Shown: positions 9,064-18,557 of the stretch, one piece after another
Numbering within the stretch: the stretch's first letter is position 1
Layout of the letters: each line of letters begins with the position of its first letter
NCBI GenBank assembly: GCA_030836185.1
Contig: JAURQH010000039.1
Location: 62,001 to 126,000, forward strand
Source: Planctomycetota bacterium
Lineage (GTDB): Bacteria > Planctomycetota > Planctomycetia > Planctomycetales > Planctomycetaceae
Direction of reading: 5' to 3'
Length of the DNA: 64,000 nt
Notes under the pieces: model-generated
What the model was told of the DNA's origin: nothing
The model's database searches: none
What the model saw: the letters and a program-made list of their open reading frames with translations, nothing else
Position numbers and translations under genes: made by a program

Positions 9064-12000
9064 ATGCGCCGGAATCCATCCCGTGCAGATCATCCCGTCT
9101 CCCACCTTTGTCTGCTGGCAAGTATTCTGGTTCTGACCGCAACCATACTTCAACCTCCCCTGAGTCAGGCCAAAGAACCAGACACATCACCCGACCTCTC
9201 CCAAGAACTTAAACGACTGCCGGGAGTCGAACCGCCCGATGCATCCGCGACTCTTGCCGTACAAAATGGTTTTGCACTCAAGCAAGTTGCTTCGGAACCG
9301 CTGCTTTCCGATCCGGTCGATGCTTGTTTCGATGCGTCTGGAAATCTCTATGTCGCAGAAATGCACGGCTATCCGTTCTCTTTCGAACCTCGACAACGAC
9401 AGCCGCAAGGGGGAGGTAAAAAAGATGCAGGGATCATTCGATTGCTCGAGGACACCAACGACGATGGCCTTTTTGACAAAAGCCATGTCTTTGCCGATCA
9501 GATCAGTTGGGTCACGTCCGTCTGCTGTTATGACGGAGGAGTGTTCGCGTTGGCTCCCGACATGATGTATTACTTCAAAGACACCAACGGCGACCACAAA
9601 GCAGATCTCCGCAAAATTATCTTTACCGGCTTTGGACGACAGAACGTGCAAGGTCTTGCTAACAACTTGAAGTGGGGAATCGACCACCGTATCTATGGTT
9701 CGGTCGGAAGTAACGGAGCCAATCTGACTCAAGATAACAAACCGTTCATGAATCTTGGGAGACGAGACTTTGCTTATGCTCCCTATACCAATCAATTGGA
9801 ACCACTCTCTGGAGGCGTACAGTTTGGGAATTCCATGGATGACTGGGGACATCGCTTTGTGTGTAGTAACAGCGATCATATTAGACATGTAGTTTTCCCA
9901 CTTCGATATCTCGAACGCAATCCGTCCCTCTCGACATCCTCCAATGTTCGTAGCGTCGCAAAAGAAGGGGGCGCCGCACCGGTCTTCCGTACAAGCCCTG
10001 CCGAACCGTGGAGAATTGTACGAACCCGTCGCCGAGCGGCTGACCCTAAGTACAACAAGCGATTGCCGGCCACAGAGTTAGTTCCCATCGGGTTCTTTAC
10101 CTCAGCCGTCAGCGTCACCATCTATCGCGGAGATGCCTTCCCGGAAACGTATCAAGGGAACGTCTTTATTGGCGACGTCGGCGGAAACCTCATACATCGC
10201 AAGAATCTCGCACCCAACAAATCGAGTTTTCAGGCTCAGCGAGCCGATGAGGGAGTCGAGTTTATCACTTCGACCGATACCTGGTTTCGTCCCACGAATT
10301 TCATCAACGCACCCGACGGGTCGCTTTACATTCTCGATATGTACCGAGAAACCATCGAGCACCCCGTTTCCATACCAGAAGACATTAAAGCGTATCTTGA
10401 TCTGGAAAGCGGCGACAATCGCGGACGCATTTGGCGTCTGGAACCTCCCAATTTCCAACATCGCTCGACGCCCAACTTGGCTCAATACACTTCAGCACAA
10501 CTCGTCCCGTTCCTCGAACACCCAAACGCCTGGCATCGAGAGACGGCGCATCGTCTTATCTGGGAGCGACAAGACAAAACAATCACGGATTCTCTACAAG
10601 CACTTCTCAGAGAGTCGGAAAGTCCTCTCGGACGACTGCACGCCCTCTGGTCTCTGGAAGGACTCGATGCAATTTCTCAAGACGATCTGATTGTAGGCCT
10701 TAAAGACACTCATGCCGAAGTCGCTGCCGCCGCGATTCGAATCGCCGAGCCAAAAGCCGTGGAAGACCAAGCTCTGCAACAACTGGTCATCGATTCCGTC
10801 AACACGAATGATTATGCAGTTCTCGAACAACTTGCGTTAACATTAGGAGAATGGAATTCCGAAATCGCTGCGGCCAAGCTGTTGGAAATTGCATCGGTCT
10901 GCCAGTCGGGTGATTTGCGAACCGCGTGGCTTTCCTCGGTTCCTTCGCATGCTTCTTCTGTTTTGAAGTTGGCAGTTCACCGACCGGATGCCGGGACAAA
11001 TCCACTCATCGCTGAAACCGCTCGCACTTTGGGTGTTGGTGGCAACGAATACGATGTCCAAAAAGTGATGGACGATATTCTGCAACCTCCCGCAACTCTC
11101 GACTTGCAAATGGCATTGCTATCCCCGCTCTCTGCGGGGTTACGACTACAAAGTAAGTCCCTCTCTTCGGTTTCAAGCTCAGGACAATCGACCGATATCG
11201 CCGGTCGTCTCGAAAAGTTCTTCGAGGCTGTTGCAACGCGAGTGCAGAATGAAGCACTCTCTGAGAAACAACGCAACACAGCCCTATTGATGCTCGGTGC
11301 GGCTCCTGCCAAAGCTGCTCTTCCCGTTCTCGAAAAGTTACTGACCCCTTCGACTTCTGTCACTCTTCAACAATCCACAGTCTCCTCTCTCTCATTAATT
11401 GGTGGAGAGTCGGCATCATCTCTAATGATCAAATCCTTTTCGAGCCTTTCACCCGCTCTGAAGAAGCAGATCACAGAGGCATTAATGAGTCGTCAGGATT
11501 GGACCTCGCAACTGCTCACTGCCATCAGTGAGAAAAAGATCCCCGCCATCGAAATGCCGCGCGAACAAAAGGAGATTCTCCTCAATCATCCGAACACGAC
11601 AATTCGTACTCAGGCTCGTAAAGTTCTTGCCGCTGAGATTGCCGGTGACCGATCTGCTGTGATCAAAAAATACCTTCCCGCGATTTCAGAAACCGGGCAG
11701 GTTGTCAACGGCCACAAACTCTACACCAAGCATTGTGCTTCCTGTCATCAGGCTGGCAAAGAAGGGAAAAAGGTCGGACCAGAACTCGCTTCCGTCAAAA
11801 ACAAATCTCCCGAAGACCTGTTGATTGCGATGATGGACCCGAATCGAGAAGCGCAAGCCAATTATCTCAGCTATTCCATCGTGACAGATGAAGGTCGAGT
11901 ATTGACCGGAATCATCACCGGTGAAACCACCACTGCGGTCACCTTAAGGAAAGCGAAAGGGGAAGAGGAAATTGTTCTGCGGTCGCAAATCGAGATCATG

Positions 12001-12111
12001 AAGTCGAACGGCATCTCTTTGATGCCCGCCGGGCTGGAAAAAGAACTCAAGCCGGAAGACATTAACGACCTGATCGCCTTCATCAAGTCGCTCGAAGCAG
12101 CATCTAAATAA
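9064..12111 (+). CDS. PVC-type secreted dehydrogenase with HEAT-like repeats and C-terminal cytochrome c domain
   Basis: A 1015-residue exported protein. The signal sequence spans about residues 1-36. A beta-propeller dehydrogenase domain of the planctomycete/verrucomicrobial type follows (about 55-455, with DVGGNLIHRKN and FRPTNFINAPDGSLYILDMYRETIEHP). Alpha-helical HEAT-like repeats fill about 465-875. A cytochrome c domain ends the protein, with the heme motif CASCH at residues 891-895. These families were named from planctomycete genomes and are presumed to oxidise sugars or sugar derivatives with electrons leaving through heme; this is family inference. It lies right after a sulfatase, which fits polysaccharide breakdown. 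The gene ends only 7 bases from the convergent korB stop. Confidence 0.9.
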   Translation: MRRNPSRADHPVSHLCLLASILVLTATILQPPLSQAKEPDTSPDLSQELKRLPGVEPPDASATLAVQNGFALKQVASEPLLSDPVDACFDASGNLYVAEMHGYPFSFEPRQRQPQGGGKKDAGIIRLLEDTNDDGLFDKSHVFADQISWVTSVCCYDGGVFALAPDMMYYFKDTNGDHKADLRKIIFTGFGRQNVQGLANNLKWGIDHRIYGSVGSNGANLTQDNKPFMNLGRRDFAYAPYTNQLEPLSGGVQFGNSMDDWGHRFVCSNSDHIRHVVFPLRYLERNPSLSTSSNVRSVAKEGGAAPVFRTSPAEPWRIVRTRRRAADPKYNKRLPATELVPIGFFTSAVSVTIYRGDAFPETYQGNVFIGDVGGNLIHRKNLAPNKSSFQAQRADEGVEFITSTDTWFRPTNFINAPDGSLYILDMYRETIEHPVSIPEDIKAYLDLESGDNRGRIWRLEPPNFQHRSTPNLAQYTSAQLVPFLEHPNAWHRETAHRLIWERQDKTITDSLQALLRESESPLGRLHALWSLEGLDAISQDDLIVGLKDTHAEVAAAAIRIAEPKAVEDQALQQLVIDSVNTNDYAVLEQLALTLGEWNSEIAAAKLLEIASVCQSGDLRTAWLSSVPSHASSVLKLAVHRPDAGTNPLIAETARTLGVGGNEYDVQKVMDDILQPPATLDLQMALLSPLSAGLRLQSKSLSSVSSSGQSTDIAGRLEKFFEAVATRVQNEALSEKQRNTALLMLGAAPAKAALPVLEKLLTPSTSVTLQQSTVSSLSLIGGESASSLMIKSFSSLSPALKKQITEALMSRQDWTSQLLTAISEKKIPAIEMPREQKEILLNHPNTTIRTQARKVLAAEIAGDRSAVIKKYLPAISETGQVVNGHKLYTKHCASCHQAGKEGKKVGPELASVKNKSPEDLLIAMMDPNREAQANYLSYSIVTDEGRVLTGIITGETTTAVTLRKAKGEEEIVLRSQIEIMKSNGISLMPAGLEKELKPEDINDLIAFIKSLEAASK

Positions 12112-12118
12112 TCAGAGA

Positions 12119-13150
12119 TTAAGTGTTTTGCGCTTCAACTTCCCAAGTATCTCCCGCACGGAACAAGGCGTTCAAATCTCCTTGTCCTTTTTGAACCGTC
12201 ACTTCATCCATCTGTGCGATCACACCGTCATCGTAAGTGGGATGTTCCACAGAACGTAAAACTCCAATCGGCTCAGGAAACCCGTCGTCCATTCGCATTC
12301 GACTCAGTAGATACGCGAGAGTCGGTTCGGTTGCTTTTTCATCGTGGAACAACAGATCGTCTTCCTGAACTCCTTTTCCTAATTCAACCACCTCCGGCTC
12401 CATTCCGTTCAAGCGAATTCCTTTGTCTCGGTTCTTCCCGAAGATCATTGGTTTGCCATGTTCGAGTTCCAGCAGATGATCGGCTTTAATATTTCGATCA
12501 GTCGCGTACGACCAGGCACCATCGTTAAAGACATTACAGTTTTGATAAACTTCAACGAACGAAGTTCCCTGATGCTCGGCTGCCCTTTCTAATGTTGCTC
12601 CCAAGTGTTTGATGTAAGTGTCAATGGAACGAGCAACGAACGTGGCTTCGCAACCCACCGCCAGAGATAGTGGATTAAGTGGATTATCAATCGAACCGTA
12701 AGGCGTTGACTTTGTTCGTTTTCCGGCGGGCGACGTGGGAGAGTACTGCCCCTTCGTCAAACCATAAATTCGATTATTGAACAGCACAATGTTCAGATTC
12801 ACATTGCGACGAATCACGTGCATCAGGTGATTACCGCCAATCGAAAGGGCGTCACCATCGCCGGTAATGACCCAGACTTGCAGATCGGGGCGGGCCAGTT
12901 TGAGTCCCGTCGCGAAAGCCGGCGCTCGTCCGTGAATGCTGTGCATTCCGTAAGTATTCATGTAATACGGAAAACGACTGCTGCATCCAATGCCCGAGAC
13001 AAAAACAATTTTTTCTCTCGGCACTCCCAAATTGGGAAGCATTTTTTTCATCTGGGCGAGGATCGAATAATCCCCGCAACCGGGACACCAGCGGATATCT
13101 TGATCGCTGCTGAAATCAGCAGCCGTTAGCACAGGCAGGTCGGTACTCAT
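12119..13150 (-). CDS. korB: 2-oxoacid:ferredoxin oxidoreductase, beta subunit (KorB type)
   Basis: The thiamine-diphosphate subunit of a 2-oxoacid (most likely 2-oxoglutarate):ferredoxin oxidoreductase, which forms acyl-CoA, CO2 and reduced ferredoxin in the cytosol. It opens with WCPGCGDYSILAQMKK, and the ThDP-Mg motif reads GDGDALSIGGNHLMH. FNNRIYGLTKGQYSPTS is the typical continuation. At 343 residues it has the usual length of the two-subunit type. It lies 47 bases downstream of korA on the same strand, which implies one operon. Pyruvate or branched-chain oxoacids remain possible substrates. Confidence 0.93.
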   Translation of the reverse strand: MSTDLPVLTAADFSSDQDIRWCPGCGDYSILAQMKKMLPNLGVPREKIVFVSGIGCSSRFPYYMNTYGMHSIHGRAPAFATGLKLARPDLQVWVITGDGDALSIGGNHLMHVIRRNVNLNIVLFNNRIYGLTKGQYSPTSPAGKRTKSTPYGSIDNPLNPLSLAVGCEATFVARSIDTYIKHLGATLERAAEHQGTSFVEVYQNCNVFNDGAWSYATDRNIKADHLLELEHGKPMIFGKNRDKGIRLNGMEPEVVELGKGVQEDDLLFHDEKATEPTLAYLLSRMRMDDGFPEPIGVLRSVEHPTYDDGVIAQMDEVTVQKGQGDLNALFRAGDTWEVEAQNT

Positions 13151-13197
13151 CAGTCAACTCCATGTGGAAGAATTGGCGTGTGTTATCTAGCAGGACG

Positions 13198-15093
13198 CTA
13201 TTTTAATAAATCGATCTCTTCCCGAATTCGTCTCAAAATTTCTGACACTTTGAAAGGTTTGCCCTTCACTTTATTGAGCTGAGTCGCATCAATCAGATAC
13301 TTCGCACGAATCAACAAACTCAACTGCCCCATGTTCAATTCGGGAATGAGAACTCTCTTATATTGTTTGAGGACTTCCTCCAAGTTTGCCGGGAACGGAG
13401 CCAGCCAACGCAAGTGAGCATGAGCCACTGACATTCCATCTTCGCGAGCACGCCGACAGGCCGTGATGCAGGCTCCATAAGTGCCTCCCCAACTGAGGAC
13501 TAACAAGTCTCCCGAAGCGGGGCCACTCACCTCGACAGGGTCAATGACATGAGCAATGCGATCAACTTTTTCCTGTCGAATATTGGTCATGTGCTGGTGG
13601 TTGTCGGGATCGTAACTAACATTCCCAGTCAGGTCTTCTTTCTCTAATCCTCCCAAGCGATGCATGAGAGTATCCGTTCCTGGGAGAGCCCAAGGGCGGG
13701 CAAGATCCTCATTGCGCGAGTAAGGCAGAAATGTCTCCCCTTCCTCGATGGGACCAGGATGCGAGATCGAAATCTTTTCCAACTGCGCCACATCGGGAAT
13801 TTTCCACGGCTCGGCACCGTTGGCAATATAACCATCCGAGAGAATTATCACGGGAATCATAAACCGGCTCGAAATCCGCCAGGCTTCTTGTGCCACATCG
13901 AAGCAATCACTCGGACTGCGAGCGGCGATCACCGGTAATGGGGATTCTCCATTTCTGCCAAACATCGCCTGTAGCAAATCTGACTGCTCGGTCTTCGTCG
14001 GTAATCCTGTACTTGGACCTCCCCGCTGCACATTCAGGATCAGCATCGGTAATTCGAGAATCATGGCCAGCCCCATGGCTTCCCCTTTGAGAGCAATCCC
14101 CGGACCGGACGATCCTGTTAATGCCATCGAACCACCAAAGGCGGCTCCAATCGCCGAGCAGATCGCGGCAATTTCATCCTCTGCCTGAAAGGTTTTCACT
14201 CCGTAATTCTTAAAATTACTCAACTCTTCCAAAACAGGACTGGCTGGCGTGATCGGGTAGGAACCGTAGAACAGTTCTTTGTTGCTCAAGTTTGCCGCTG
14301 TCACCAGCCCCCATGCCAATGCTTGATTGCCCATGACGTTGGTATAAGTACCGGGTGTTAAATGAGCCGGTTGAACCTGATAGTTTCGCTCAAACAGTTC
14401 TGCGGTTTCGCCGTAATTCCAACCTGCTTTTAACGCCAGTGTATTTGCCTCAGCCACATCAGGACGCTTCTTGCCGAACTTGTCGTTCAAAAAGCGGATT
14501 GTCGGTTCCAGGTTCCGACCGTAGAGCCAGCAGATAATCCCGAGTGCAAAAAAGTTCTTACAGCGATCAGCTTCCTTTGTCCCGAGAGTATTCCCTTCCG
14601 CGTTTTTCACTTCGCTGACGGCGGTGCGTGTCAGACTGGTAATCGGAACCTTGATCAGGTTGTACTTTTTCAGATCGTCGGACTCCAGTGGATTCCGATC
14701 CAGGTTGGCCAGCTTCAAATCTTTGTCGGCGAAGCTGTCTTCATTGGCAATCAGGACACCGCGATCTTGCAAGTCGCCGATGTTGGTCACAAACGCGGCC
14801 GGATTCATCACCACTAGCGCGTCCAATTCATCGCCGGGAGTAAAAATATCCTCCGAGGAAAACTGTAGCTGGAATCCACTCACACCGGCACGAGTCCCGC
14901 GAGGAGCGCGAATCTCCGCCGGGAAATCCGGGAAGGTGGCCACGTCATTTCCCGCGAGTGCGGACGTGTTGGTCAGTTGTGAGCCAACAAGTTGCATGCC
15001 ATCGCCGGAGTCACCAGCGAGTCGAACTGTTGCGCCTGAGAGAGATTCCGTATCTTTATCCGAGTGGAGCGTATCCTGTGGTGTCGTGGACAT
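13198..15093 (-). CDS. korA: 2-oxoacid:ferredoxin oxidoreductase, fused gamma-alpha subunit (KorA type)
   Basis: The partner of the downstream korB. The N-terminal gamma-type domain (about residues 20-205, RLAGDSGDGMQLVGSQL) is fused to the pyrimidine-binding alpha domain (about 245-480, GSYPITPASPVLEELSNF, AEDEIAAICSAIGAAFGG and TSSGPGIALKGEAMG-like blocks) and a C-terminal transketolase-C-like domain (about 500-620). The frame is open upstream to 15156, but I prefer the Met at 15093 (MSTTPQDT...), because residues before it have no family counterpart. This gives 631 residues, which is normal for fused KorA. It probably provides reduced ferredoxin or runs an oxidative TCA step. Confidence 0.93.
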   Translation of the reverse strand: MSTTPQDTLHSDKDTESLSGATVRLAGDSGDGMQLVGSQLTNTSALAGNDVATFPDFPAEIRAPRGTRAGVSGFQLQFSSEDIFTPGDELDALVVMNPAAFVTNIGDLQDRGVLIANEDSFADKDLKLANLDRNPLESDDLKKYNLIKVPITSLTRTAVSEVKNAEGNTLGTKEADRCKNFFALGIICWLYGRNLEPTIRFLNDKFGKKRPDVAEANTLALKAGWNYGETAELFERNYQVQPAHLTPGTYTNVMGNQALAWGLVTAANLSNKELFYGSYPITPASPVLEELSNFKNYGVKTFQAEDEIAAICSAIGAAFGGSMALTGSSGPGIALKGEAMGLAMILELPMLILNVQRGGPSTGLPTKTEQSDLLQAMFGRNGESPLPVIAARSPSDCFDVAQEAWRISSRFMIPVIILSDGYIANGAEPWKIPDVAQLEKISISHPGPIEEGETFLPYSRNEDLARPWALPGTDTLMHRLGGLEKEDLTGNVSYDPDNHQHMTNIRQEKVDRIAHVIDPVEVSGPASGDLLVLSWGGTYGACITACRRAREDGMSVAHAHLRWLAPFPANLEEVLKQYKRVLIPELNMGQLSLLIRAKYLIDATQLNKVKGKPFKVSEILRRIREEIDLLK

Positions 15094-15433
15094 TGTTTGC
15101 GAGCGTTCTTTCGTGTCTTCGGGGCGATGGTGTGGGATAACCCTAAGAAACTTCAAGCCGGTATTGGCATCGGAATCAAAATGTCATCTCTCAGTCAAAC
15201 AAATCGTATCGGCGTCTCTTTTCTATCAATTATGCGATGTATCACACTTGGCAATTTATTTCGCAGGTTGTCTATCCCATGCTGAATCAGGCGAGGCCCC
15301 AATTCTGCGTCTCCCTAACTTCGACGATACTCCCAACGATTCCCCAAAAGCAACATGAGTTCCGGGAAACCTGATACAGTTTTTGTAAGATAAATAGATT
15401 GAAAGTTTTGTCCTTGATTCAGGAAACAGACCG
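15094..15433. other. Divergent promoter region between korA and the creatininase-like gene
   Basis: About 340 bases that separate two divergently transcribed units. It must hold the promoters of both, but I cannot single out boxes with confidence. An AGGA ribosome binding site lies about 9 bases before the ATG at 15434. No RNA gene is seen. Confidence 0.4.
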
Positions 15434-16219
15434 ATGCGAAAGTGGATCCTGCAGGAAGTCAATTACGGGTTTGTCAAAGACAATCCCTATGATGTCGCCG
15501 TTCTACCCATGGGAGCCACGGAACCGCACAACCTGCATCTCCCCTATGGAACCGACACATTCGAGGCGACCGAAATCGCCTCACGATCATGCGAGGCGGC
15601 TTGGAAACAAGGGGCAAAAGTCGTCATGTTGCCGACCATCCCATACGGCACCGAGACCAATCAACGAGAATTTTACCTTTCGATGAACGTGAATCCCACC
15701 ACTCTTGGCCAGATCATTAAGGATCTGACAGCCTCGATGGAGTATCAGGGGATCCGCAAACTCGTCATCCTCAACAGCCACGGCGGCAACGACTTCAAGC
15801 CTTTATTAAGAGAGATGAGCGGCACAACAAAAGTCAACATGTTCCTGTGCAACTGGTTTAAGGAGACTTCTGCCGATGTAAAAACCGAGATTTTCGATCA
15901 CCCCGACGACCACGCCGGTGAAATGGAAACTTCGCTGGGGCTGGCCTATTTCCCGGAGTTCATCGACCGAGACCCCGAAAGTGGAAAACTCAACGCCGAC
16001 GATGGCACCTGCCGACCAACCCGCTTCGAGGCCGTCAACAAAGGCTGGGTCTCGATCACTCGCCCCTGGCATCTACTCACAACGAATTCTGGTGCCGGCT
16101 ATCCCCATGAAGCAACGGCTGAAAAGGGAGAGCAGCTCATGAAAGTTCTGGTGGAACGCATTTCCGGCTTTCTGGTTGAGTTGGCGGACGCAGAAGTGGA
16201 TGAGTCATTTCCGTTTTAG
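15434..16219 (+). CDS. Creatininase-family metal-dependent amidohydrolase
   Basis: Belongs to the creatininase / MftE / ArfB family of two-metal hydrolases that open cyclic or linear amides. The metal-site blocks are present: GATEPHNLHLPYGTDTF (Glu, His and Asp ligands), LNSHGGND and DDHAGEMETS (His and Glu ligands). A length of 261 residues is typical. No signal peptide is visible, so it is cytosolic. It stands alone downstream of a divergent promoter region. True creatininase activity is not implied. The substrate in planctomycetes is unknown. Confidence 0.9.
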   Translation: MRKWILQEVNYGFVKDNPYDVAVLPMGATEPHNLHLPYGTDTFEATEIASRSCEAAWKQGAKVVMLPTIPYGTETNQREFYLSMNVNPTTLGQIIKDLTASMEYQGIRKLVILNSHGGNDFKPLLREMSGTTKVNMFLCNWFKETSADVKTEIFDHPDDHAGEMETSLGLAYFPEFIDRDPESGKLNADDGTCRPTRFEAVNKGWVSITRPWHLLTTNSGAGYPHEATAEKGEQLMKVLVERISGFLVELADAEVDESFPF

Positions 16220-16339
16220 TCTTTGTTATGCCGTTCGTATTCGGAGTTGAAATGGGATAGGCTCAGGCTCTCCCTATTCAAACGCTGAACCGCCAATTCA
16301 AGATTTGAAGATTCGATGATTTGTGGGGGTGCCATTTCC

Positions 16340-16396
16340 AAATCTTGAAATCAAATCTTCCCAAATCTTGATTCCGAATCTTCCCGAATCTTGAGC
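16340..16396. repeat. 23-base tandem repeat with AAATCTT units
   Basis: Two and a half copies of a 23-base unit start at 16340, 16363 and 16386. The first two copies match at 19 of 23 positions. Each unit contains two RAATCTT words, so the words recur at alternating 13- and 10-base steps. An inverted relative of the unit lies just upstream at about 16299-16315. Confidence 0.8.
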
Positions 16397-16562
16397 AAGT
16401 TGATGTCTTCGAACGGTTTGTGTCAAAACGCGTGGGGAGTGAAAAAGTACCCCAATGTCGCTGCGCATTTCCCACGCCACGCGAAATCGCCTCCTTTTTC
16501 ACGTTGCAGCGATCGTCATTGGTAAACAGGCGACGAGACAAAAAGCCAACAAAATCACACTT

Positions 16563-16583
16563 GGCCGGTGGAACCGGCCCTAC
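16563..16583 (+). repeat. REP-like palindrome, copy 1
   Basis: The stem-loop GGCCGGT-GGA-ACCGGCC followed by CTAC. The whole 21 bases recur exactly, in reverse orientation, at 50033-50053, next to a REP-associated transposase remnant. Confidence 0.85.
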
Positions 16584-16695
16584 AAATTCTGCGCTCGTTG
16601 GCTATGGCGGAGTAGCCGCGTTCGTAAGAACGCTGGGGATCGCGGATACGACTTTCAAACCACGAACACCTGTTCCAACTCTCTCGACATTCCCC

Positions 16696-16723
16696 TGCCG
16701 ACTGCCGTCGGCGGCTCATAATG
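16696..16723 (+). repeat. Dispersed repeat TGCCGAC...CGGCGGC, copy 1
   Basis: The stretch TGCCGACTGCCGTCGGCGGC and the next 8 bases have a close relative on the minus strand at 50841-50867 (about 85 % identity by eye). It contains a short GCCGAC/GTCGGC palindrome. Confidence 0.65.
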
Positions 16724-16802
16724 ACGTTCAAATTGCCAAAGATCAATTGTTCTGGATTCACGACTTCCAAAATCGGAAATCAAAAATCCAAAATCGATAA
16801 AC

Positions 16803-16862
16803 GCTAACTCTGGTAGATCACCTTTGGCAAGATGAATTATGAGAGAGGTGTTTGACGCAAAG
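16803..16862 (+). repeat. Dispersed repeat GCTAACTCTGGTAG...TTTGACGCAAAG, copy 1
   Basis: GCTAACTCTGGTAG is followed after 16 bases or so by GCAAGATGA and, 48 bases from its start, by TTTGACGCAAAG. The same three words in the same order and nearly the same spacing occur at 50753-50813. Confidence 0.8.
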
Positions 16863-16957
16863 ACGACGAGACGCGCAGCGGAGTGGTGACACAGGGGAAA
16901 AAGAACGGGAAAACCGCAGAGTTCGCGGAGAACGCAGAGAATTACAGAGAGCCGTAG

Positions 16958-16993
16958 GTCGGATTAGCCGAGCGAAGCGAGCCGTAATCCGAC
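16958..16993. repeat. REP-like palindrome GTCGGATTA...TAATCCGAC
   Basis: A 9-bp perfect inverted repeat GTCGGATTA / TAATCCGAC encloses an 18-base centre made of CGAG/CGAA words that can extend the stem. This type of element is common in intergenic DNA of environmental bacteria. A weaker relative (TTGGGTGACGTTGCGCTAACCCAA) lies at about 17079-17102. Confidence 0.75.
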
Positions 16994-17307
16994 AAGCAGT
17001 TCGATGCCCATTTCCGGTTCGCAGCTTACGAATGGCTTGCAAACATTTTCTGTATGAAACGGGACAACCGTTTTGGTATTGGGTGACGTTGCGCTAACCC
17101 AAATCACTTGACTCACGCAGAGACGCGGCGGCGCAGGGAAAAATAACTGGCTCTTCACGGAACTTCGTGGCTCGTTGGAGTAGAATGATTAAGACCACCC
17201 GTTTGTGAGCGTTGAAGATCGAGTCTACGTGCAGCCAGTGTTCTGTGATTTGATTGCATTTTTAGCCTCGGCCGGTTTTCTCCCGCCACACAACACATGC
17301 GACAGCC

Positions 17308-17391
17308 ATTCGTACAATTCGAGTTATTCGTGGTTTGTTTCCCCGCTGATTCACCTTCAAGAGGACCACGAATCAAACGAATAACACGAAT
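17308..17391. repeat. Inverted repeat built from ATTCG words
   Basis: The left arm (17308-17333) carries ATTCG three times at 9-10-base steps and ends in TTATTCGTGG. The right arm (17365-17391, CCACGAAT...) is its imperfect reverse complement. The arms are 31 bases apart. Confidence 0.6.
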
Positions 17392-17453
17392 ACTTTTCAG
17401 AGGATGGGCCACTCTGCGGTGGGTCACTTAAATCGAACATCAAATCTTCGGTT

Positions 17454-18557
17454 CTAACCAGCCAAGGGATGCTGGCGATTTTTGAGCGGTAGGGTCACGA
17501 CATCGTTTTGACGATAGGACTCGTACACCGAGAGAATCAATTCCATCGAAGCGCGTGCATCGTCGGCGTTAGACTGAGTGGGCAGATCTTTTTCAATCGC
17601 GTTCACCAGATCCAAAACGGCGGCTTTGTTGCCGCCCGTCATCCCACGGTCAGGTTTCACTTCGGGAAGCCCGATGCCGGCTGACGAAATCTGTTCCCAG
17701 GTTTTTCCGGTTCTTCCCGGAGACCAACTGGAATCTTTCAGAATAAACGCTGGCGTCAGATAATTGGGATAATAATCAATGACTCCTTGGGATCCATAAA
17801 TCTGCAATCCAAATCGTGACGGACTGCCTCCCATATTTCGGACCGATGAAAAATAGCCACGCACCGAAGAATCCTTGAACGTATACTCGGCGTGCAACTC
17901 GTCTCCCAATAACGGGCCGAGCCCTTCATTCCCTTCCACGACTTGACTCATTTTAGCCGGCTTTCCTGCATTCATGACGGTCGCTCGACACGAATCCACA
18001 TCGCCAAAGAATCCTCGGAACAAATCGAGCACATGCGAGCCGAGCACCCACAAGTCTTCTCCTCCGCCGCGATGATCTTCTTTGCCTCGTCCGCGAATTT
18101 CGAGTGGCGTGCCAATGGCCCCCTCTTTGATCAACCGTTTCGTCAATTTGAGAATGGGCGAATAGCGAGACTGGTGAGCGATAGCCAGTTTCAGATGTTT
18201 CATCTCAAGCGTACTGACGACTTCGTCGGCCTCAGCCATTGTTCGACAGAACGGCTTTTCCATGAAGATGTGGCAATTATAATCGGCGGCCGCCATCGCC
18301 AATTCGTGATGTCGTGAGATCCAGCGGGGACAGACGGCAACAATATCAGGTCGCGACTGTTTGAGCATCTTTTCGTAATCGGTGAAACCCTTTTCGGCAC
18401 CCGTTTTCTCGACAGCTTTTGCCAGCCCTTGCTCATTCAGGTTGGTGACACCGACAACATCAAAATGTTCAGGCAGTGATTTCCAGACGGTGTCGAGGCC
18501 GTGACCGAAGTTTCCCTGCCCGGTATGGCCGATGATGGCAACGCGATATTTCTTCAT
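17454..18557 (-). CDS. Gfo/Idh/MocA-family NAD(P)-dependent oxidoreductase
   Basis: An NAD(P)-binding oxidoreductase for sugar-like substrates. The Rossmann start is KKYRVAIIGHTGQGNFGHG. The EKPFCRTMAEADEV block carries the family's catalytic Lys, and HVLDLFRGFFGDV lies in the C-terminal domain (about 130-340). I chose the Met at 18557, because the 28 codons before it have no family counterpart and the Rossmann strand begins three residues later. No Tat signal is seen, unlike many planctomycete members, so it is cytosolic. The gene is alone on its strand between a repeat-rich stretch and the divergent transporter operon. The substrate is unknown. Confidence 0.9.
   Translation of the reverse strand: MKKYRVAIIGHTGQGNFGHGLDTVWKSLPEHFDVVGVTNLNEQGLAKAVEKTGAEKGFTDYEKMLKQSRPDIVAVCPRWISRHHELAMAAADYNCHIFMEKPFCRTMAEADEVVSTLEMKHLKLAIAHQSRYSPILKLTKRLIKEGAIGTPLEIRGRGKEDHRGGGEDLWVLGSHVLDLFRGFFGDVDSCRATVMNAGKPAKMSQVVEGNEGLGPLLGDELHAEYTFKDSSVRGYFSSVRNMGGSPSRFGLQIYGSQGVIDYYPNYLTPAFILKDSSWSPGRTGKTWEQISSAGIGLPEVKPDRGMTGGNKAAVLDLVNAIEKDLPTQSNADDARASMELILSVYESYRQNDVVTLPLKNRQHPLAG

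Larger units (their letters stand above)
16220..17453. other. Repeat-rich gene-free region
   Basis: This 1.2-kb stretch has no open frame with recognisable protein similarity on either strand. It holds a 23-base tandem repeat, two REP-like palindromes, an inverted repeat built from ATTCG units, and stretches rich in GACGCAGAGACGC-type words. Three of its elements recur in the gene-poor region at 49.8-50.9 kb. Together they look like decayed mobile or REP-type sequences. Confidence 0.7.

Noticed and set aside
16601-16620. A tRNA-like word GGCGGAGTAGC in the repeat region
   Set aside because: No cloverleaf can be formed around it.
16220-17453. A possible CRISPR array in the repeat-rich region
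   Set aside because: The repeats are of unlike sequence with irregular spacing; there are no uniform repeats with spacers and no cas genes.
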